Source of the DNA: Kosakonia arachidis
Lineage (GTDB): Bacteria > Pseudomonadota > Gammaproteobacteria > Enterobacterales > Enterobacteriaceae
Length of the DNA: 64,000 nt
Direction of reading: 5' to 3'
NCBI RefSeq assembly: GCF_900116535.1
Contig: NZ_FPAU01000004.1
Span: 310,001 to 374,000, forward strand
The notes beneath the pieces are model-generated. The model was not told where the DNA came from. It worked only from the letters and a program-made list of their open reading frames with translations, and searched no databases. Shown in pieces: positions 35,382 through 47,446 of this stretch (within the stretch, counting starts at the first letter, position 1; each line of letters opens with the position of its first letter). The translations under genes and the position numbers were made by a program.

Positions 35382-36440
35382 ATGCAGAGATTAACGACAT
35401 TACTGGCAAGCATTCCGGTACCCGATGACGTGGCGATGGCGCAGGCCCGGGTTCATCTGGATGGTTTACTCAAGCCGCAAGGCAGCCTGGGACGACTGGA
35501 AGCATTGGCGGTACAACTGGCAGGGATGCCGGGGCTGAAAGGTGCGCCGCGCATCGGCGAAAAGGCGATTGTGGTGATGTGCGCCGATCACGGCGTCTGG
35601 CATGAAGGTGTGACGATTTCACCGCAGGTGGTTACCGCCATTCAGGCGGCGAACATGACACAGGGCACCACGGGCGTCTGTGTGCTGGCGGCGCAGGCCG
35701 GGGCGAAAGTCCATGTGCTGGATGTCGGTATTGATGCCGATCCGATCCCTGGCCTCGTCAATATGAAGGTAACTCGCGGCAGTGGGAATATCGCCAGCGG
35801 CCCGGCGATGAGCAGCGCCCAGGCGCAGGAACTGCTGCTGGAAACGATGCGCTATACCCGCGAACTGGCAGCGCAGGGCGTGACGTTGTTTGGCGTTGGC
35901 GAACTGGGAATGGCCAACACCACGCCCGCAGCGGCGATTGTCAGCGTCCTGACCGGTGAAGCGCCGGAATCGGTGGTAGGTATTGGTGCCAATCTACCGG
36001 AAACGCTGCTTGGTCATAAAGCGCAGGTGGTACGCAGAGCCATTGCGGTGAACCAGCCGGATGCGGCCGATGGCCTTGATGTACTGGAGAAAGTGGGGGG
36101 GTATGATCTGCTCGGCATGACCGGGGTGATCCTTGGCGCGGCAACCTGCGGTTTGCCGGTGGTGCTTGATGGTTTCCTCTCTTACGCCTCGGCGCTGGCC
36201 GCCTGCCGTATTGCGCCGCAGGTAAAACCGTATCTGATCCCGTCGCATCTCTCGGCGGAAAAAGGGGCGCGCATCGCACTCGAACATTTAGGTCTGGAGC
36301 CGTATCTGAATATGGGCATGCGGCTCGGCGAGGGTAGCGGCGCAGCGCTGGCGATGCAACTGGTGGATGCTGCCTGCGCGATTTACAACAACATGGGTAC
36401 GCTGGCGGCGAGCAATATCGTGTTGCCGGAAACCAAATAG
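35382..36440 (+). CDS. cobT: Nicotinate-nucleotide-dimethylbenzimidazole phosphoribosyltransferase CobT
   Basis: Makes alpha-ribazole phosphate from dimethylbenzimidazole and nicotinate mononucleotide. It has 352 residues with the N-terminal [18 protein letters not shown], the [15 protein letters not shown] motif and the C-terminal [17 protein letters not shown] that holds the catalytic Glu. It closes the cobalamin operon; no clear terminator follows. Confidence 0.97.
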   Translation: MQRLTTLLASIPVPDDVAMAQARVHLDGLLKPQGSLGRLEALAVQLAGMPGLKGAPRIGEKAIVVMCADHGVWHEGVTISPQVVTAIQAANMTQGTTGVCVLAAQAGAKVHVLDVGIDADPIPGLVNMKVTRGSGNIASGPAMSSAQAQELLLETMRYTRELAAQGVTLFGVGELGMANTTPAAAIVSVLTGEAPESVVGIGANLPETLLGHKAQVVRRAIAVNQPDAADGLDVLEKVGGYDLLGMTGVILGAATCGLPVVLDGFLSYASALAACRIAPQVKPYLIPSHLSAEKGARIALEHLGLEPYLNMGMRLGEGSGAALAMQLVDAACAIYNNMGTLAASNIVLPETK

Positions 36441-36605
36441 CTGCGGCAGCGCCGGGCAATGATGTTTAAACGAGAAAGGAAGCCTTCCATCCTGCCTCGC
36501 TGACTTATAAAGCGGGTGAAGGAAAAACGTTACGTGGGATCAGCGTTGGTAACTCGCCACCTGCCACCTTCAGCGAGTCAATGTTGCAGGTGGCGGTTGA
36601 CGGGC
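36441..36605. other. Gap between cobT and the ArsR gene, no gene recognised
   Basis: These 165 bases hold an open plus-strand stretch reading SLTYKAGEGKTLRGISVGNS without a start, which runs into the antisense of the ArsR gene. I do not recognise it. It may be the remnant of a gene broken when the block up to ldtA was inserted, or chance. Confidence 0.3.
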
Positions 36606-36914
36606 TTACGACCGTTGCATCACCTGCAACAGCGTATCCAGCAGCCCCGGGAAGCAGGCGTCCAGATCTTCCCGGCGCAGCGAAATCATATTTTCTCGCC
36701 CTTGTGGGCGCTGCCAGACCACGCCGCTGTCGCGTAATACGCGCCAGTGATGCGTCATGGTCGACTTCGCAACATCCTGCGGCCGCAAGGTATTGCAGCT
36801 CAGTTCAGCGCCATCGGCGAGCCGTTTGATCATCGCCAGGCGCAGTGGGTTACCGAGGGCGAAGAGCACATTTTCCAGGCGAAATTGCTCACGTTCTGGG
36901 TGATTAGCGATCAT
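36606..36914 (-). CDS. ArsR-type winged-helix transcription regulator
   Basis: A 102-residue protein with one winged-helix DNA-binding domain: the recognition-helix region is DVAKSTMTHHWRVLRDSGVV (about 47-66) and the wing is RPQGRENMISL. The N-terminal LFALGNPLRLAMIKRLADG is typical of ArsR/YgaV-like regulators. The classic CxCxxC metal site is not present; single cysteines are at about residues 40 and 88. The gene is divergent from the second elongation factor G with 219 bases between them, so it probably controls that gene or itself. A GTACATTTGTAC palindrome (37053-37064) in this gap is a possible operator. Confidence 0.83.
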   Translation of the reverse strand: MIANHPEREQFRLENVLFALGNPLRLAMIKRLADGAELSCNTLRPQDVAKSTMTHHWRVLRDSGVVWQRPQGRENMISLRREDLDACFPGLLDTLLQVMQRS

Positions 36915-37052
36915 AATATTCCTGTGTAGCGGTGGCCTGACTTAAGAGAGTCACGGTCGGGCCGGTACTATACGCAAACGCGATTTTTAAAGCCACGACG
37001 TCAGTTCTGACTCAACAATTGTTATAATAGCAAAAATAGTTCGAATATACTC

Positions 37053-37064
37053 GTACATTTGTAC
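37053..37064. promoter_or_regulatory. Possible operator in front of the second EF-G gene
   Basis: GTACATTTGTAC is an inverted repeat in an AT-rich stretch, about 70 bases before the EF-G start. A TATAAT at 37023-37028 is a possible -10 box with a poor -35. Confidence 0.3.
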
Positions 37065-37133
37065 TATGATACATGCCAATGAATTGCGGCCAATTCCGGC
37101 CGCGAACTGAAGTCAAATGACTAAGGACGCATC

Positions 37134-39236
37134 ATGCCCCGACCCATCCCCCTCGAACGTTATCGCAACATCGGTATCTCCGCGCATATCGATGCCGGTA
37201 AAACAACCACCACCGAGCGCATCCTGTTTTACACCGGGATGAGCCACAAACTGGGGGAAGTACATGATGGCGCGGCAACAACCGACTGGATGGCGCAGGA
37301 GCAGGAGCGCGGGATCACCATTACTTCTGCGGCGGTGAGCTGCTTCTGGCCCGGAATGGACAGAAGTTATGAGCCGCACCGCATCAATATTATTGATACC
37401 CCCGGGCACGTGGATTTCACCATTGAAGTGGAACGCTCCATGCGCGTACTCGACGGTGCAGTCATGGTGTATGACTCGGTGGGCGGCGTGCAGCCGCAAT
37501 CGGAAACTGTCTGGCGGCAGGCCAACAAATATCACGTGCCGCGTCTGGCCTTCGTCAACAAGATGGATCGCCCCGGCGCGGATTTCTTCCGCGTGGTGCA
37601 GATGATGATCGATCGTCTGAAAGCCAACCCGGTGCCGATCGTGATCCCGATTGGCGCTGAAGAGCATTTCACCGGCGTAGTGGATTTGATCAAAATGCGT
37701 GAAATCATCTGGGACGACGCCACGCAGGGTATGGTCTTCAGCTACGCGCCGGTGCCGGAAGAATTACAGGCGACTGCGCTGGAATGGCGGGAAAAAATGG
37801 TTTCTGCGGCGGCGGAAGCCAGCGAAGCGTTGATGGATAAATATCTGGAAACCGGTTCGCTAGACGAAGCCGACATCATTGCCGGTCTGCGCAAACGCAC
37901 GATCGCCGGGGAGATCCAGCCGATGCTGTGCGGCAGCGCCTTTAAAAACAAAGGCGTGCAGCGCATGCTTGATGCAGTTGTTGAACTGATGCCGTCGCCG
38001 CTGGATATTCCTGCCATTCAGGGCGTGGATGAAAAAGGCCGACCTGCGGAACGTCACCCGAGCGATGACGAACCGTTCTCGGCGCTGGCGTTTAAACTGA
38101 TGACCGACCCGTATGTCGGCCAGCTCACCTTTATCCGCGTCTATTCCGGTGTGCTGAAAAAAGGCGATGCGGTCTATAACCCGGTAAAAGGTAAGAAAGA
38201 ACGTATTGGTCGTATCGTGCAGATGCATGCCAACGATCGCCATGAAGTGGATGAACTGCGCGCCGGTGATATCGCGGCCTGTGTCGGGCTGAAAGATGTC
38301 ACCACCGGCGATACCTTAAGCGACCCGGATGCGGTGATCACGCTGGAGCGTATGGAATTCCCGGAACCGGTGATTTCGCTGGCTATCGAGCCGAAAACCA
38401 AAGCGGACCAGGAAAAAATGGGTATCGCGCTGCAACGACTGGCCTCCGAAGATCCGTCGTTCCGTCTGCACACGGATGAAGAGTCCGGCCAGACGATCAT
38501 TTCCGGTATGGGTGAACTGCACCTGGAGATTATCGTCGACCGTATGAAACGTGAGTTTGGCGTGGAAGCTAACATCGGTCGCCCGCAGGTGACTTACCGT
38601 GAAACGCTGCGTAAAACCGTGAAAGACATTGAAGGCAAGTTTGTTCGTCAGTCCGGTGGTAAAGGGCAGTATGGCCATGTGGTACTGACGCTCGAACCGC
38701 TGGAGCCGGGTAGCGGCTTTATCTTTGAAGATGCTACCAAAGGCGGCGTGGTGCCGCGCGAGTACATTCCTTCCGTGGAGAAAGGGCTGCGCGAAGCCAT
38801 GAACAGCGGCGTACTGGCTGGTTATCCGGTGGTGGATGTGAAAGCGACGCTGACATTCGGTTCCTACCATGATGTCGACTCGTCGGAAATGGCGTTCCGC
38901 ATGGCGGCCATCTTTGGTTTCAAAGAGGGTGCACGTAAAGCGGATCCGGCAATTCTGGAGCCGGTGATGCACGTAGAGGTGGAAACGCCGGAAGAGTACG
39001 CCGGTAACATAATGGGCGATCTCTCTTCCCGTCGCGGTATGGTGCAGGGTATGGAAGAGCGCTTCGGCAGTCAGATCATCCGCGCTGACGTTCCGTTGGC
39101 TGAGATGTTCGGTTACTCCACCACGCTGCGCTCCATGTCGCAGGGGCGTGCAACATACAGTATGGAGTTCCATCACTACGCAGAAGCGCCGCGCAATGTG
39201 GCGGACGAGATCATCGCCAGCCGCGCCAAAGCCTGA
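37134..39236 (+). CDS. Second elongation factor G (FusA paralogue)
   Basis: A 700-residue translational GTPase close to FusA along its whole length. The G domain has G1 AHIDAGKTT (17-25), G2 RGITI (59-63), G3 DTPGH (88-92), G4 NKMD (142-145) and G5 SAFKNKG. Domains II to V follow, with [12 protein letters not shown]-like [16 protein letters not shown]. It is not LepA, PrfC or a Tet(M)-type protein. The usual fusA lies in the str operon, not here, so this is an extra copy beside an ArsR-type gene. It may serve translocation or ribosome recycling under stress, or fusidic acid tolerance; neither can be read from the sequence. Start after AAGGACGCATC. Confidence 0.93.
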   Translation: MPRPIPLERYRNIGISAHIDAGKTTTTERILFYTGMSHKLGEVHDGAATTDWMAQEQERGITITSAAVSCFWPGMDRSYEPHRINIIDTPGHVDFTIEVERSMRVLDGAVMVYDSVGGVQPQSETVWRQANKYHVPRLAFVNKMDRPGADFFRVVQMMIDRLKANPVPIVIPIGAEEHFTGVVDLIKMREIIWDDATQGMVFSYAPVPEELQATALEWREKMVSAAAEASEALMDKYLETGSLDEADIIAGLRKRTIAGEIQPMLCGSAFKNKGVQRMLDAVVELMPSPLDIPAIQGVDEKGRPAERHPSDDEPFSALAFKLMTDPYVGQLTFIRVYSGVLKKGDAVYNPVKGKKERIGRIVQMHANDRHEVDELRAGDIAACVGLKDVTTGDTLSDPDAVITLERMEFPEPVISLAIEPKTKADQEKMGIALQRLASEDPSFRLHTDEESGQTIISGMGELHLEIIVDRMKREFGVEANIGRPQVTYRETLRKTVKDIEGKFVRQSGGKGQYGHVVLTLEPLEPGSGFIFEDATKGGVVPREYIPSVEKGLREAMNSGVLAGYPVVDVKATLTFGSYHDVDSSEMAFRMAAIFGFKEGARKADPAILEPVMHVEVETPEEYAGNIMGDLSSRRGMVQGMEERFGSQIIRADVPLAEMFGYSTTLRSMSQGRATYSMEFHHYAEAPRNVADEIIASRAKA

Positions 39237-39369
39237 CCGTGATGTTCTGAAAGCAAACCCGCTTCGGCGCTGAGAAATTCCCAGTCATGGGCGGGTAAAA
39301 AGGTAAAAAAAGCGGCATAGAATGTTGTGATCTACTGAGTTATGCAACCCATTCAATGAGATCACGTCT

Positions 39370-39401
39370 ATGCCTGCTTACCTGGTATGTCAGATATTTT
39401 T
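39370..39401 (+). repeat. Direct repeat flanking the DedA gene, copy 1
   Basis: The stretch ATGCCTGCTTACCTGGTATG followed by TCAGATATTTTT recurs at 40077-40107 with only two substitutions and one missing base. It could also be read as the start of a 29-codon frame (MPAYLVCQIFFRP). The rest of the 319-base gap 39237-39555 holds no gene; an ACCCGC/GCGGGT pair at about 39256-39297 may end the EF-G transcript. Confidence 0.8.
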
Positions 39402-39555
39402 CCGTCCTAACCCCCTGGCCAGAACTTACCCGAATAGAGTGCGGGTTTATTCGCGCTGATTTATGGGCTCCCTCAGCCCGCGCGCTATACCCACATTTGG
39501 TGAACCATAAAAAATGTTGGTATAAAAACGTTTACGAAAGGGAGAAGGAGCATTG

Positions 39556-40065
39556 ATGGAGTGGGTAAACGTTCTGATGAGCCATGTAGCGCTTCATCCA
39601 TTCAGACTGTGGGGGCTTCTTTTTGCAATAGCATTCACAAAATCGACGTTCCTCATTTCAGCGGTATTACCGCCAGCATCTGTCATGTTGGTCGCGGTCA
39701 TTTCCGTTGGTAAGGCGACGCTTTCGTCATGGGAAGCGGGCATTGCTGTCATGGTCGGTGCATGGTGCGGGACAATCGTTAATTATCATCTGGGTATGAT
39801 GACAGGGCATCTCCCCTGGTTTGCACGCATAATGTCACGTCATGCCGATACGGTCGTGCGGGTTCGCCGTCGGTTGCAAAACAGTGCTGTACCGGTACTT
39901 TTCACTTCTCGCTTTATTGCTGTGCTGCGTTACATTGTGCCATTGGTGGCTGGCGTGTTGCGGCTTCATCCGGTGAAAGTATATGCAGTCAGTCTGATCT
40001 CTGCGGCGAGCTGGTCAGCGCTTTATGTTGGCGGTTTTAGTCTCGTGTTGCCTTTATTTAGCTAA
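39556..40065 (+). CDS. Small DedA/VTT-family membrane protein
   Basis: A 169-residue inner membrane protein with three or four hydrophobic segments. FTSRFIAVLRYIVPLVAGVL (about 117-136) is the DedA signature, with the conserved arginines. The family includes flippase-like transporters for undecaprenyl phosphate and phosphatidylethanolamine; this member is shorter than YqjA or YohD. The ATG at 39556 fits the site GAGAAGGAG better than the TTG one codon earlier. It lies between two direct repeats and may be an acquired unit. Confidence 0.8.
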   Translation: MEWVNVLMSHVALHPFRLWGLLFAIAFTKSTFLISAVLPPASVMLVAVISVGKATLSSWEAGIAVMVGAWCGTIVNYHLGMMTGHLPWFARIMSRHADTVVRVRRRLQNSAVPVLFTSRFIAVLRYIVPLVAGVLRLHPVKVYAVSLISAASWSALYVGGFSLVLPLFS

Positions 40066-40076
40066 GCCGATCATAA

Positions 40077-40107
40077 ATGCCTGCTTGCCCGGTATGTCAG
40101 AATTTTT
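40077..40107 (+). repeat. Direct repeat flanking the DedA gene, copy 2
   Basis: ATGCCTGCTTGCCCGGTATG followed by TCAGAATTTTT, begins 12 bases after the DedA stop. It can also be read as a 20-codon frame (MPACPVCQNFYRAYSIRHAR). No ribosome site precedes either copy. Confidence 0.8.
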
Positions 40108-40249
40108 ACCGCGCGTATAGTATTCGCCACGCACGATAAACCGGGAGTGTAAGTTTTTCTCGCTACGTCATAACGTGCTGTAAAAAAGAAGAAAATGTAT
40201 AAAACGGGCTATGCTTATTTTATCTCCGCCGTTTTTAAGGAATGCTGCC

Positions 40250-41194
40250 ATGCGCCGTGTAAAACTGCTTTGCTGCCTGCTTGCCTTGATCTCAACCCGC
40301 GCTGCGCTGGCAGTCAGCTACCCTTTGCCTCCCGAGGGCAGCAGACTGGTGGGAAGCCCACAAACCATCACTATCGAGCAGGGCAATACCTTGCCGCTGG
40401 AAGCCTTTGCCGCAAAGTACGGACAGGGATTGAGCAATTTGCTGGAAGCGAACCCCGATGCCGATCCGTTCCTGCCAAAAGCGGGTTCACAGCTGATTAT
40501 TCCCCAGCAGGTAATCCTGCCCGATACGGTGCGTGAAGGCATTGTCGTCAACGTCGCGGAGATGCGCATTTACTATTACCCGAAAGAGGGCAACACGGTA
40601 GAGATTCTGCCAATCGGCATTGGTCAGGCGGGGCGGGAAACGCCGCGTAACTGGGTTACCGCGGTGGAACGTAAACAAGAAGGGCCGACCTGGACGCCGA
40701 CGCCAAAAACCCGTCAAGCCTATGCCGCAGAGGGGAAAACCTTGCCCGCTTTTGTGCCCGCCGGGCCGGACAACCCGATGGGGCTGTATGCTATCTATAT
40801 CGGCAAGCTGTACGCCATTCACGGTACTAATGCTAACTTCGGTATTGGGTTACGCGTCAGTCAGGGCTGTATTCGCCTGCGTAATGCGGATATCAAATAT
40901 CTTTTTGATAACGTTCCGGTCGGAACGCGCGTGCAGGTGATCGATCAACCGGTGAAGATGACCACCGAGCCAGATGGCAGCCGCTGGCTGGAAGTTCACG
41001 AACCACTCTCGCGCAATCGCGCGGAGTTTGAATCCAGCAATAAAGTTCCATTACCGGCCACGCCGCTACTGCAGGCGCTAATGAAAGGCGGTGAGGTCAA
41101 TGTTAGCCGGGCATCTGCCGAACTTAAACGCCGTTCGGGGATGCCGGTGAATATTAGTATTCAGCCCGGACAGACCGATAAACAACGCCTGTAA
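40250..41194 (+). CDS. ldtA: L,D-transpeptidase LdtA (ErfK)
   Basis: Periplasmic enzyme that attaches Braun lipoprotein to meso-diaminopimelate of peptidoglycan. A signal peptide ([21 protein letters not shown]) is followed by a LysM-like region and a YkuD domain with His in [12 protein letters not shown] and catalytic Cys207 in SQGCIRLRN. The ATG at 40250 follows AAGGAATGCTGCC and gives 314 residues, against 310 in E. coli; an ATG 13 codons earlier would spoil the signal peptide. In E. coli ldtA lies next to cobT, so the ArsR-EF-G-DedA block separates an old pair. Confidence 0.95.
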   Translation: MRRVKLLCCLLALISTRAALAVSYPLPPEGSRLVGSPQTITIEQGNTLPLEAFAAKYGQGLSNLLEANPDADPFLPKAGSQLIIPQQVILPDTVREGIVVNVAEMRIYYYPKEGNTVEILPIGIGQAGRETPRNWVTAVERKQEGPTWTPTPKTRQAYAAEGKTLPAFVPAGPDNPMGLYAIYIGKLYAIHGTNANFGIGLRVSQGCIRLRNADIKYLFDNVPVGTRVQVIDQPVKMTTEPDGSRWLEVHEPLSRNRAEFESSNKVPLPATPLLQALMKGGEVNVSRASAELKRRSGMPVNISIQPGQTDKQRL

Positions 41195-41409
41195 GCGGCG
41201 CCATTTTATTTATAGAAATATTCTGAAAAATAAACTCCACAAAATGAAGAAAGTGTGGATTGTTTATGTTTTTATTTTTACTGAATAATGATTTTGTTAT
41301 TTCTTTTTATTTCAACGCACGGAATGGCAATATTGCGCACTGTGAACGGACGGTAGGATATTCCTTCCTATCCTGGTTATTCGTGTTCCGGCAGCAGGGC
41401 AACAACATA

Positions 41410-42867
41410 ATGAGAACTCCGGCAGTAAATAAACAAGCCATGACCGTACTGGCTGCTCTGGTATTAACCAGTTGCGCCACATCTGAAGGGCTTCATACTC
41501 ACAATAAAATGTTAAACCCGGATTCGCTGGCGGCGAAAAATACGCTGTCGCAAGTCACTTTAAGCCCGGCAAACTGGCCCAAAGGTAACTGGTGGGAGCG
41601 TTTTAACGATCCACAACTTGATGTGCTGATCCGCGACGGGCTGGCGTCCAGCCCCAGCTTGCAGGAAGTGAACGCTCGTGCGGATCAGGCCAATGCCATG
41701 GTAGTCAGCGCCAGAGCTGCACAATTGCCTGATATTAATATGGATGCCAGCATTACCCGCTCCCGCGTCGCTCGCGTCGATGATCCTTTGCTGGTGGGTA
41801 AAACTTACAGCACGCTGCGCACTGCCTCACTCGGCACCAGCTATGAGCTGGATCTATGGGGCGGCAAGAAAGCGGCCTGGCAGGCGGCTTTAGGCAATGC
41901 CAAAGCGGCGGAGCTGGATAAACAAGCCGCTGCGCTCGGTTTATCGGCCAATATTGCTCGCGCATGGAATAGTTTAAACCTTGCCTGGAAATTAGAAAAA
42001 ATAGCGGCCGCCAATGCCGAACGTTTGGCAAAAATAAGCGCTATTCAGCGTCAGTTTTATCACGGTGGTATTTCACCGGAATATCAATACAAACAGGCAA
42101 TGGCTAACGATAAAGATGCCCAAACCGCATTATTACAGGCGCAGGAAAATGTCACCGCGGCGGGAATCAAGTTATCCACGCTGGTCGGTAAGGGACCGGA
42201 TTATTGGCACCATCTGAAACCGTCAGAGAGCAACCCGGCAATGCAAACGACACTGCCGTCGAGCATTCCGGCGGAGTTAGTCGGGCGCAGGCCGGATGTA
42301 GTTGCCGCGCGCTGGCGTGTAGAAGCGGCGGAAAAACAGATTAAAGCCACGAAAACCGAGTTCTACCCCAATATCAACCTCGTTGCTGAAGCCGGTACGC
42401 GCAATCTTCTCGGCGATGCGTTTGTCGGCGCGCCGAGTCAGTTTTTCAATGTCGGGCCGACGCTTTCGCTGCCAATTTTCGACGGAGGCAAGCGTCGGGC
42501 GGATTTAGCGGGCAGTAACGCAGAGTGGGATCTGGCGGTCGCTCACTATAACAGCCTGCTGATTTCATCACTGGGCGATATCAGCACCTCGATTGTGAAT
42601 TTGAAATCGCTGGAGCAGCAGATTGCACAAACGGAAGATGCCGACAAACTCGCGCACAGTGCGTGGGACGACGTTTCCGCACAGTTTAAAGCTGGATTGC
42701 GACCGTGGCTGGACGTTCTCTCATTGCAAGATCAGCTTCTGGCATCAGATCGCAGTGTCGCGCAGCTGCAAGGCGACATGATGGATCAGAATATTTTGCT
42801 GATTGAACAGCTTGGCGGTGGGCTGGTTACGCAGTCGGAGAGCCACCCCGCAGCGAGCATCAATTAA
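41410..42867 (+). CDS. Outer membrane efflux lipoprotein (NodT/OprM family)
   Basis: A 485-residue outer-membrane channel of tripartite efflux systems. The signal peptide ends in a lipobox LTSC (18-21), so Cys21 is probably lipidated. Two OEP domains repeat, each with helices of the periplasmic barrel; VGRRPDVVAARWRVEAAEKQ and LSLPIFDGGKRRAD are typical. The frame is open 50 codons upstream, but the lipobox sets the start at 41410. No pump or adaptor gene adjoins it; the nearest possible partners are FUSC/HlyD at 49.8-52.9 kb. Confidence 0.88.
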   Translation: MRTPAVNKQAMTVLAALVLTSCATSEGLHTHNKMLNPDSLAAKNTLSQVTLSPANWPKGNWWERFNDPQLDVLIRDGLASSPSLQEVNARADQANAMVVSARAAQLPDINMDASITRSRVARVDDPLLVGKTYSTLRTASLGTSYELDLWGGKKAAWQAALGNAKAAELDKQAAALGLSANIARAWNSLNLAWKLEKIAAANAERLAKISAIQRQFYHGGISPEYQYKQAMANDKDAQTALLQAQENVTAAGIKLSTLVGKGPDYWHHLKPSESNPAMQTTLPSSIPAELVGRRPDVVAARWRVEAAEKQIKATKTEFYPNINLVAEAGTRNLLGDAFVGAPSQFFNVGPTLSLPIFDGGKRRADLAGSNAEWDLAVAHYNSLLISSLGDISTSIVNLKSLEQQIAQTEDADKLAHSAWDDVSAQFKAGLRPWLDVLSLQDQLLASDRSVAQLQGDMMDQNILLIEQLGGGLVTQSESHPAASIN

Positions 42868-43027
42868 TTTGATGTTTAACGTTAAATAAATGATATTTAT
42901 TTGCATCATAGAGTGCGTAGAGTAGGGGAACTAAAAGGCGGGATGAGTGGCGCACATATCATCATGTGGCGTAACTATATTCATTCATTCCGCCTGCCGC
43001 TTTTTTCCTAAAAGGACCCCCGAAGCC

Positions 43028-44053
43028 ATGAAAAAGATCGGATTCTTGACCTTTGGTCACTGGACGCCTTCTGCCCAATCCGCCACTCGTTCAGCCGCTG
43101 ATGCACTGTTGCAATCTATCGATCTGGCGGTTGCCGCCGAAGAGCTGGGCGCCGACGGCGCCTATTTCCGCGTCCACCATTTCGCCCGTCAGCTCAGTTC
43201 TCCTTTCCCGCTACTGGCAGCCATCGGTGCGAAAACCCGCAATATCGAGATCGGCACCGGTGTTATTGATATGCGTTATGAAAATCCGCTCTATATGGCT
43301 GAAGACGCAGGCGCGGCAGACCTCATTTCCGGCGGTCGCCTGCAACTGGGGATCAGCCGGGGCTCGCCGGAGCAGGTGATTGATGGCTGGCGTTATTTCG
43401 GTTATCAACCTGCCGAAGGCGAAAGTGAGGCCGACATGGCGCGTCAGCGCACCGAAACGTTGCTGGAGATCCTGAAAGGTGAAGCGTTCGCCACGCCAAA
43501 TCCGCAGCCGATGTTTCCGAATCCGCCAGGACTTTTACGTCTGGAGCCTTATTCCGCGGGGTTGCGTGAGCGTATCTGGTGGGGAGCCGGTTCGAATGCG
43601 ACCGCCGTCTGGGCAGCAAAACTGGGAATGAATTTACAAAGCTCTACGTTGAAAGATGATGAAACCGGCGAGCCGTTCCACATTCAGCAGGCGCAGCAGA
43701 TCCGCGCGTATCGCGCGGCCTGGGCGGAGGCGGGGCACCAGCGTACACCGCGCGTTTCCGTTAGCCGCAGCATTTTTGCGCTGATGGACGATCGCGACCG
43801 CGCTTATTTTGGCAGTAGCCGGAACGATCAGGACAAAGTGGGGTTTCTTGATGAGAAAACCCGTGCAGTCTTTGGTCGTAGCTACGCAGCAGAGCCGGAA
43901 AAACTGGTTGAAATGCTGAAACAGGACGAGGCGATTACCGAAGCCGATACCTTATTGCTGACCGTGCCGAATCAGTTGGGCGTAGATTACAACGTGCATG
44001 TTATCGAATCGATTCTTAAGCATGTGGCCCCGGCTATGGGCTGGCGCGATTAA
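43028..44053 (+). CDS. Luciferase-like FMN-dependent monooxygenase
   Basis: A (beta/alpha)8 flavin enzyme of the bacterial luciferase-like family with 341 residues. Motifs are GFLTFGHW at the start, GADGAYFRVHHFARQLSSPFPLL, the RLQLGISRGSPEQVIDGWRYFG stretch and VPNQLGVDYNVHVIESILKH. Start at 43028 lies after AAAGGACCCCCGAAGCC; an upstream extension of 27 codons has no family look. Its substrate cannot be told. It stands alone between the efflux lipoprotein and the porin. Confidence 0.84.
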   Translation: MKKIGFLTFGHWTPSAQSATRSAADALLQSIDLAVAAEELGADGAYFRVHHFARQLSSPFPLLAAIGAKTRNIEIGTGVIDMRYENPLYMAEDAGAADLISGGRLQLGISRGSPEQVIDGWRYFGYQPAEGESEADMARQRTETLLEILKGEAFATPNPQPMFPNPPGLLRLEPYSAGLRERIWWGAGSNATAVWAAKLGMNLQSSTLKDDETGEPFHIQQAQQIRAYRAAWAEAGHQRTPRVSVSRSIFALMDDRDRAYFGSSRNDQDKVGFLDEKTRAVFGRSYAAEPEKLVEMLKQDEAITEADTLLLTVPNQLGVDYNVHVIESILKHVAPAMGWRD

Positions 44054-44198
44054 TGTGAAAAATCAGGCGTGAAATATTGCGTGAGTTCACAAAATAACGC
44101 AAACGAGTGATTCGTCGCTTGTCAGAGCATTAAATGCCAGTATCCTGTCGCAGGACAAACTGGATTGCTACCGTATTATTCTCTGACCCATACGGGCA

Positions 44199-44256
44199 AA
44201 ACCTGAATCGTTTTTCTGAGCATTTACTGCCAGAAAAAGTGATTCAGGTTTTTTTT
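44199..44256 (+). terminator. Long hairpin with T run between monooxygenase and porin
   Basis: AACCTGAATC and GATTCAGGTT pair, an inner TTTTTCTG/CAGAAAAA pair follows, around an AGCATTTACTGC loop, and eight T follow. The position, about 150 bases after the monooxygenase, fits a terminator of that gene or of a small RNA. The rest of the 512-base gap 44054-44565 is AT-rich and without a convincing gene. Confidence 0.7.
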
Positions 44257-44505
44257 GCTTTGAAATGCCATCGTATTTTCATCAGGAGGTGCGAACAACG
44301 GAACATACCGATGATCTGCCGTTTAGGTAAAATGTGAAATGCTCTGATAGCCGTTGCAGAGTATTTTGTGAACGACTCCGGTTTCTATAATGAATGATTT
44401 TAACTATATGCTATTTGCCGGGGTAATTCGTCGTTCATGTTACTGGTACAGATAATTAAATACCTGATCTCGATTCAGTTCATCAGGTGGGGTTGTATTG
44501 CCTGA

Positions 44506-46188
<1,683 letters not shown>

Positions 46189-46205
46189 TAAATTAAAAAT
46201 TCTGC

Positions 46206-46229
46206 GCCTGCACACAGCAGGCCTTTTTA
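46206..46229 (+). terminator. Terminator of the porin gene
   Basis: GCCTGC-ACACA-GCAGGC followed by CTTTTTAT, 17 bases after the stop codon. Confidence 0.88.
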
Positions 46230-46241
46230 TTCAAAGGTATT

Positions 46242-46443
<202 letters not shown>

Positions 46444-46447
46444 GAGC

Positions 46448-47344
46448 CTAATGGGATAGGCTCTTAAGCATATGATCGAGAAAGGCGCGTACCGCAGGAT
46501 TGGCACGACGGCTTTCATGCCAGAGAGCCGAAATATTGTTGCGCTCTACCGCAAAATCTGCCAGCACGGGAACTAACTTTTTATCCCTTACCAGGGATGC
46601 CACCATAAAATTCGCGGCCATGCCTATTCCGGCCCCGGCAGCCGTTGCGGCTATGGCGGCTTCGCTTGCGTCAACAATGACCGTTGACGAAGGTATAATC
46701 TCAATTTCCCGCTCTCCGACGCGGAACGGCCAGCGAAAAAGTTGCCCCGTATTCTGGTAACGCAGATTAATTGTTTTATGCCCAATTAAGTCGTTCGGAT
46801 ATTCCGGAGGTGCGCAACGCGATAAATATTCAGGCGAGGCATAACAACCTATCAGATAGGGCGGGAGGCGACGCGACAGGAGACTGGAATCCGCAAGCTC
46901 ACCCATGCGAATCGCAATATCAATATGCTCATCAACAAGATTTATCCTGTGGTCGCTTAAGCGCAGGTCAATCATCACTTTGGGGTGAAGCGCGCAAAAT
47001 TGTGGAAGAACAGGGGCAATCAAATGGATACCTGTTGGTAACGACGCCGCGATGCGTAACGTCCCTGCGGGTTCAGCGCGGGTACGTTTGGCTACCTGTT
47101 CGATCTCTTCCGCATCCCGTAACAACCGTAACGCCCGTTCGTGCAGTTCGCGGCCTTCGGCAGTCAAAACCAGCGAACGCGTCGTTCGCGTGAACAGGGT
47201 AATGCCGAGATGCTTCTCCAGCCGCTGAATACTCTTACTGATGGCGGAAGGTGAAACGGAAAGCGAACGGGCAGCCGCAGTATAGCTGCCCAGCGCGCCT
47301 GCACGAGCGAATGCAATGAGACCGGTGAGTCGTTCAAAAGCCAT
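46448..47344 (-). CDS. LysR-family transcription regulator
   Basis: A 298-residue LysR regulator: the N-terminal winged HTH ([20 protein letters not shown], about 21-40) is followed by the linker helix and the two-lobed ligand-binding domain. It belongs to the group (like DsdC/YafC-type CrgA relatives) that often controls a divergent oxidoreductase. The ATG at 47344 has AAGGA four bases upstream; a second ATG four codons earlier has none. It diverges from the quinone-oxidoreductase-like gene with 102 bases between them and probably controls it. Confidence 0.87.
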   Translation of the reverse strand: MAFERLTGLIAFARAGALGSYTAAARSLSVSPSAISKSIQRLEKHLGITLFTRTTRSLVLTAEGRELHERALRLLRDAEEIEQVAKRTRAEPAGTLRIAASLPTGIHLIAPVLPQFCALHPKVMIDLRLSDHRINLVDEHIDIAIRMGELADSSLLSRRLPPYLIGCYASPEYLSRCAPPEYPNDLIGHKTINLRYQNTGQLFRWPFRVGEREIEIIPSSTVIVDASEAAIAATAAGAGIGMAANFMVASLVRDKKLVPVLADFAVERNNISALWHESRRANPAVRAFLDHMLKSLSH

Positions 47345-47446
47345 TTGTTCCTTCATGGCATAATTAAAGCGAAATTGAGCCTAATTATCAATCCAGAATA
47401 TTCATCGTATGATCTGACACCTGAGCATTTTTAGAGCGAGGTTGTT

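Noticed and set aside
36516-36737. 73-codon frame after cobT
   Set aside because: Mostly antisense to the ArsR-type gene, without a ribosome site; Arg/His/Pro-rich composition typical of a shadow.
44070-44100. Possible CRP site in GCGTGAGTTCAC
   Set aside because: The half-sites are only two bases apart, not the six of the TGTGA-N6-TCACA pattern.
44134-44337. 67-codon frame between the monooxygenase and the porin
   Set aside because: It runs through the long terminator-like hairpin at 44199-44256, has no ribosome site and no recognisable motif.
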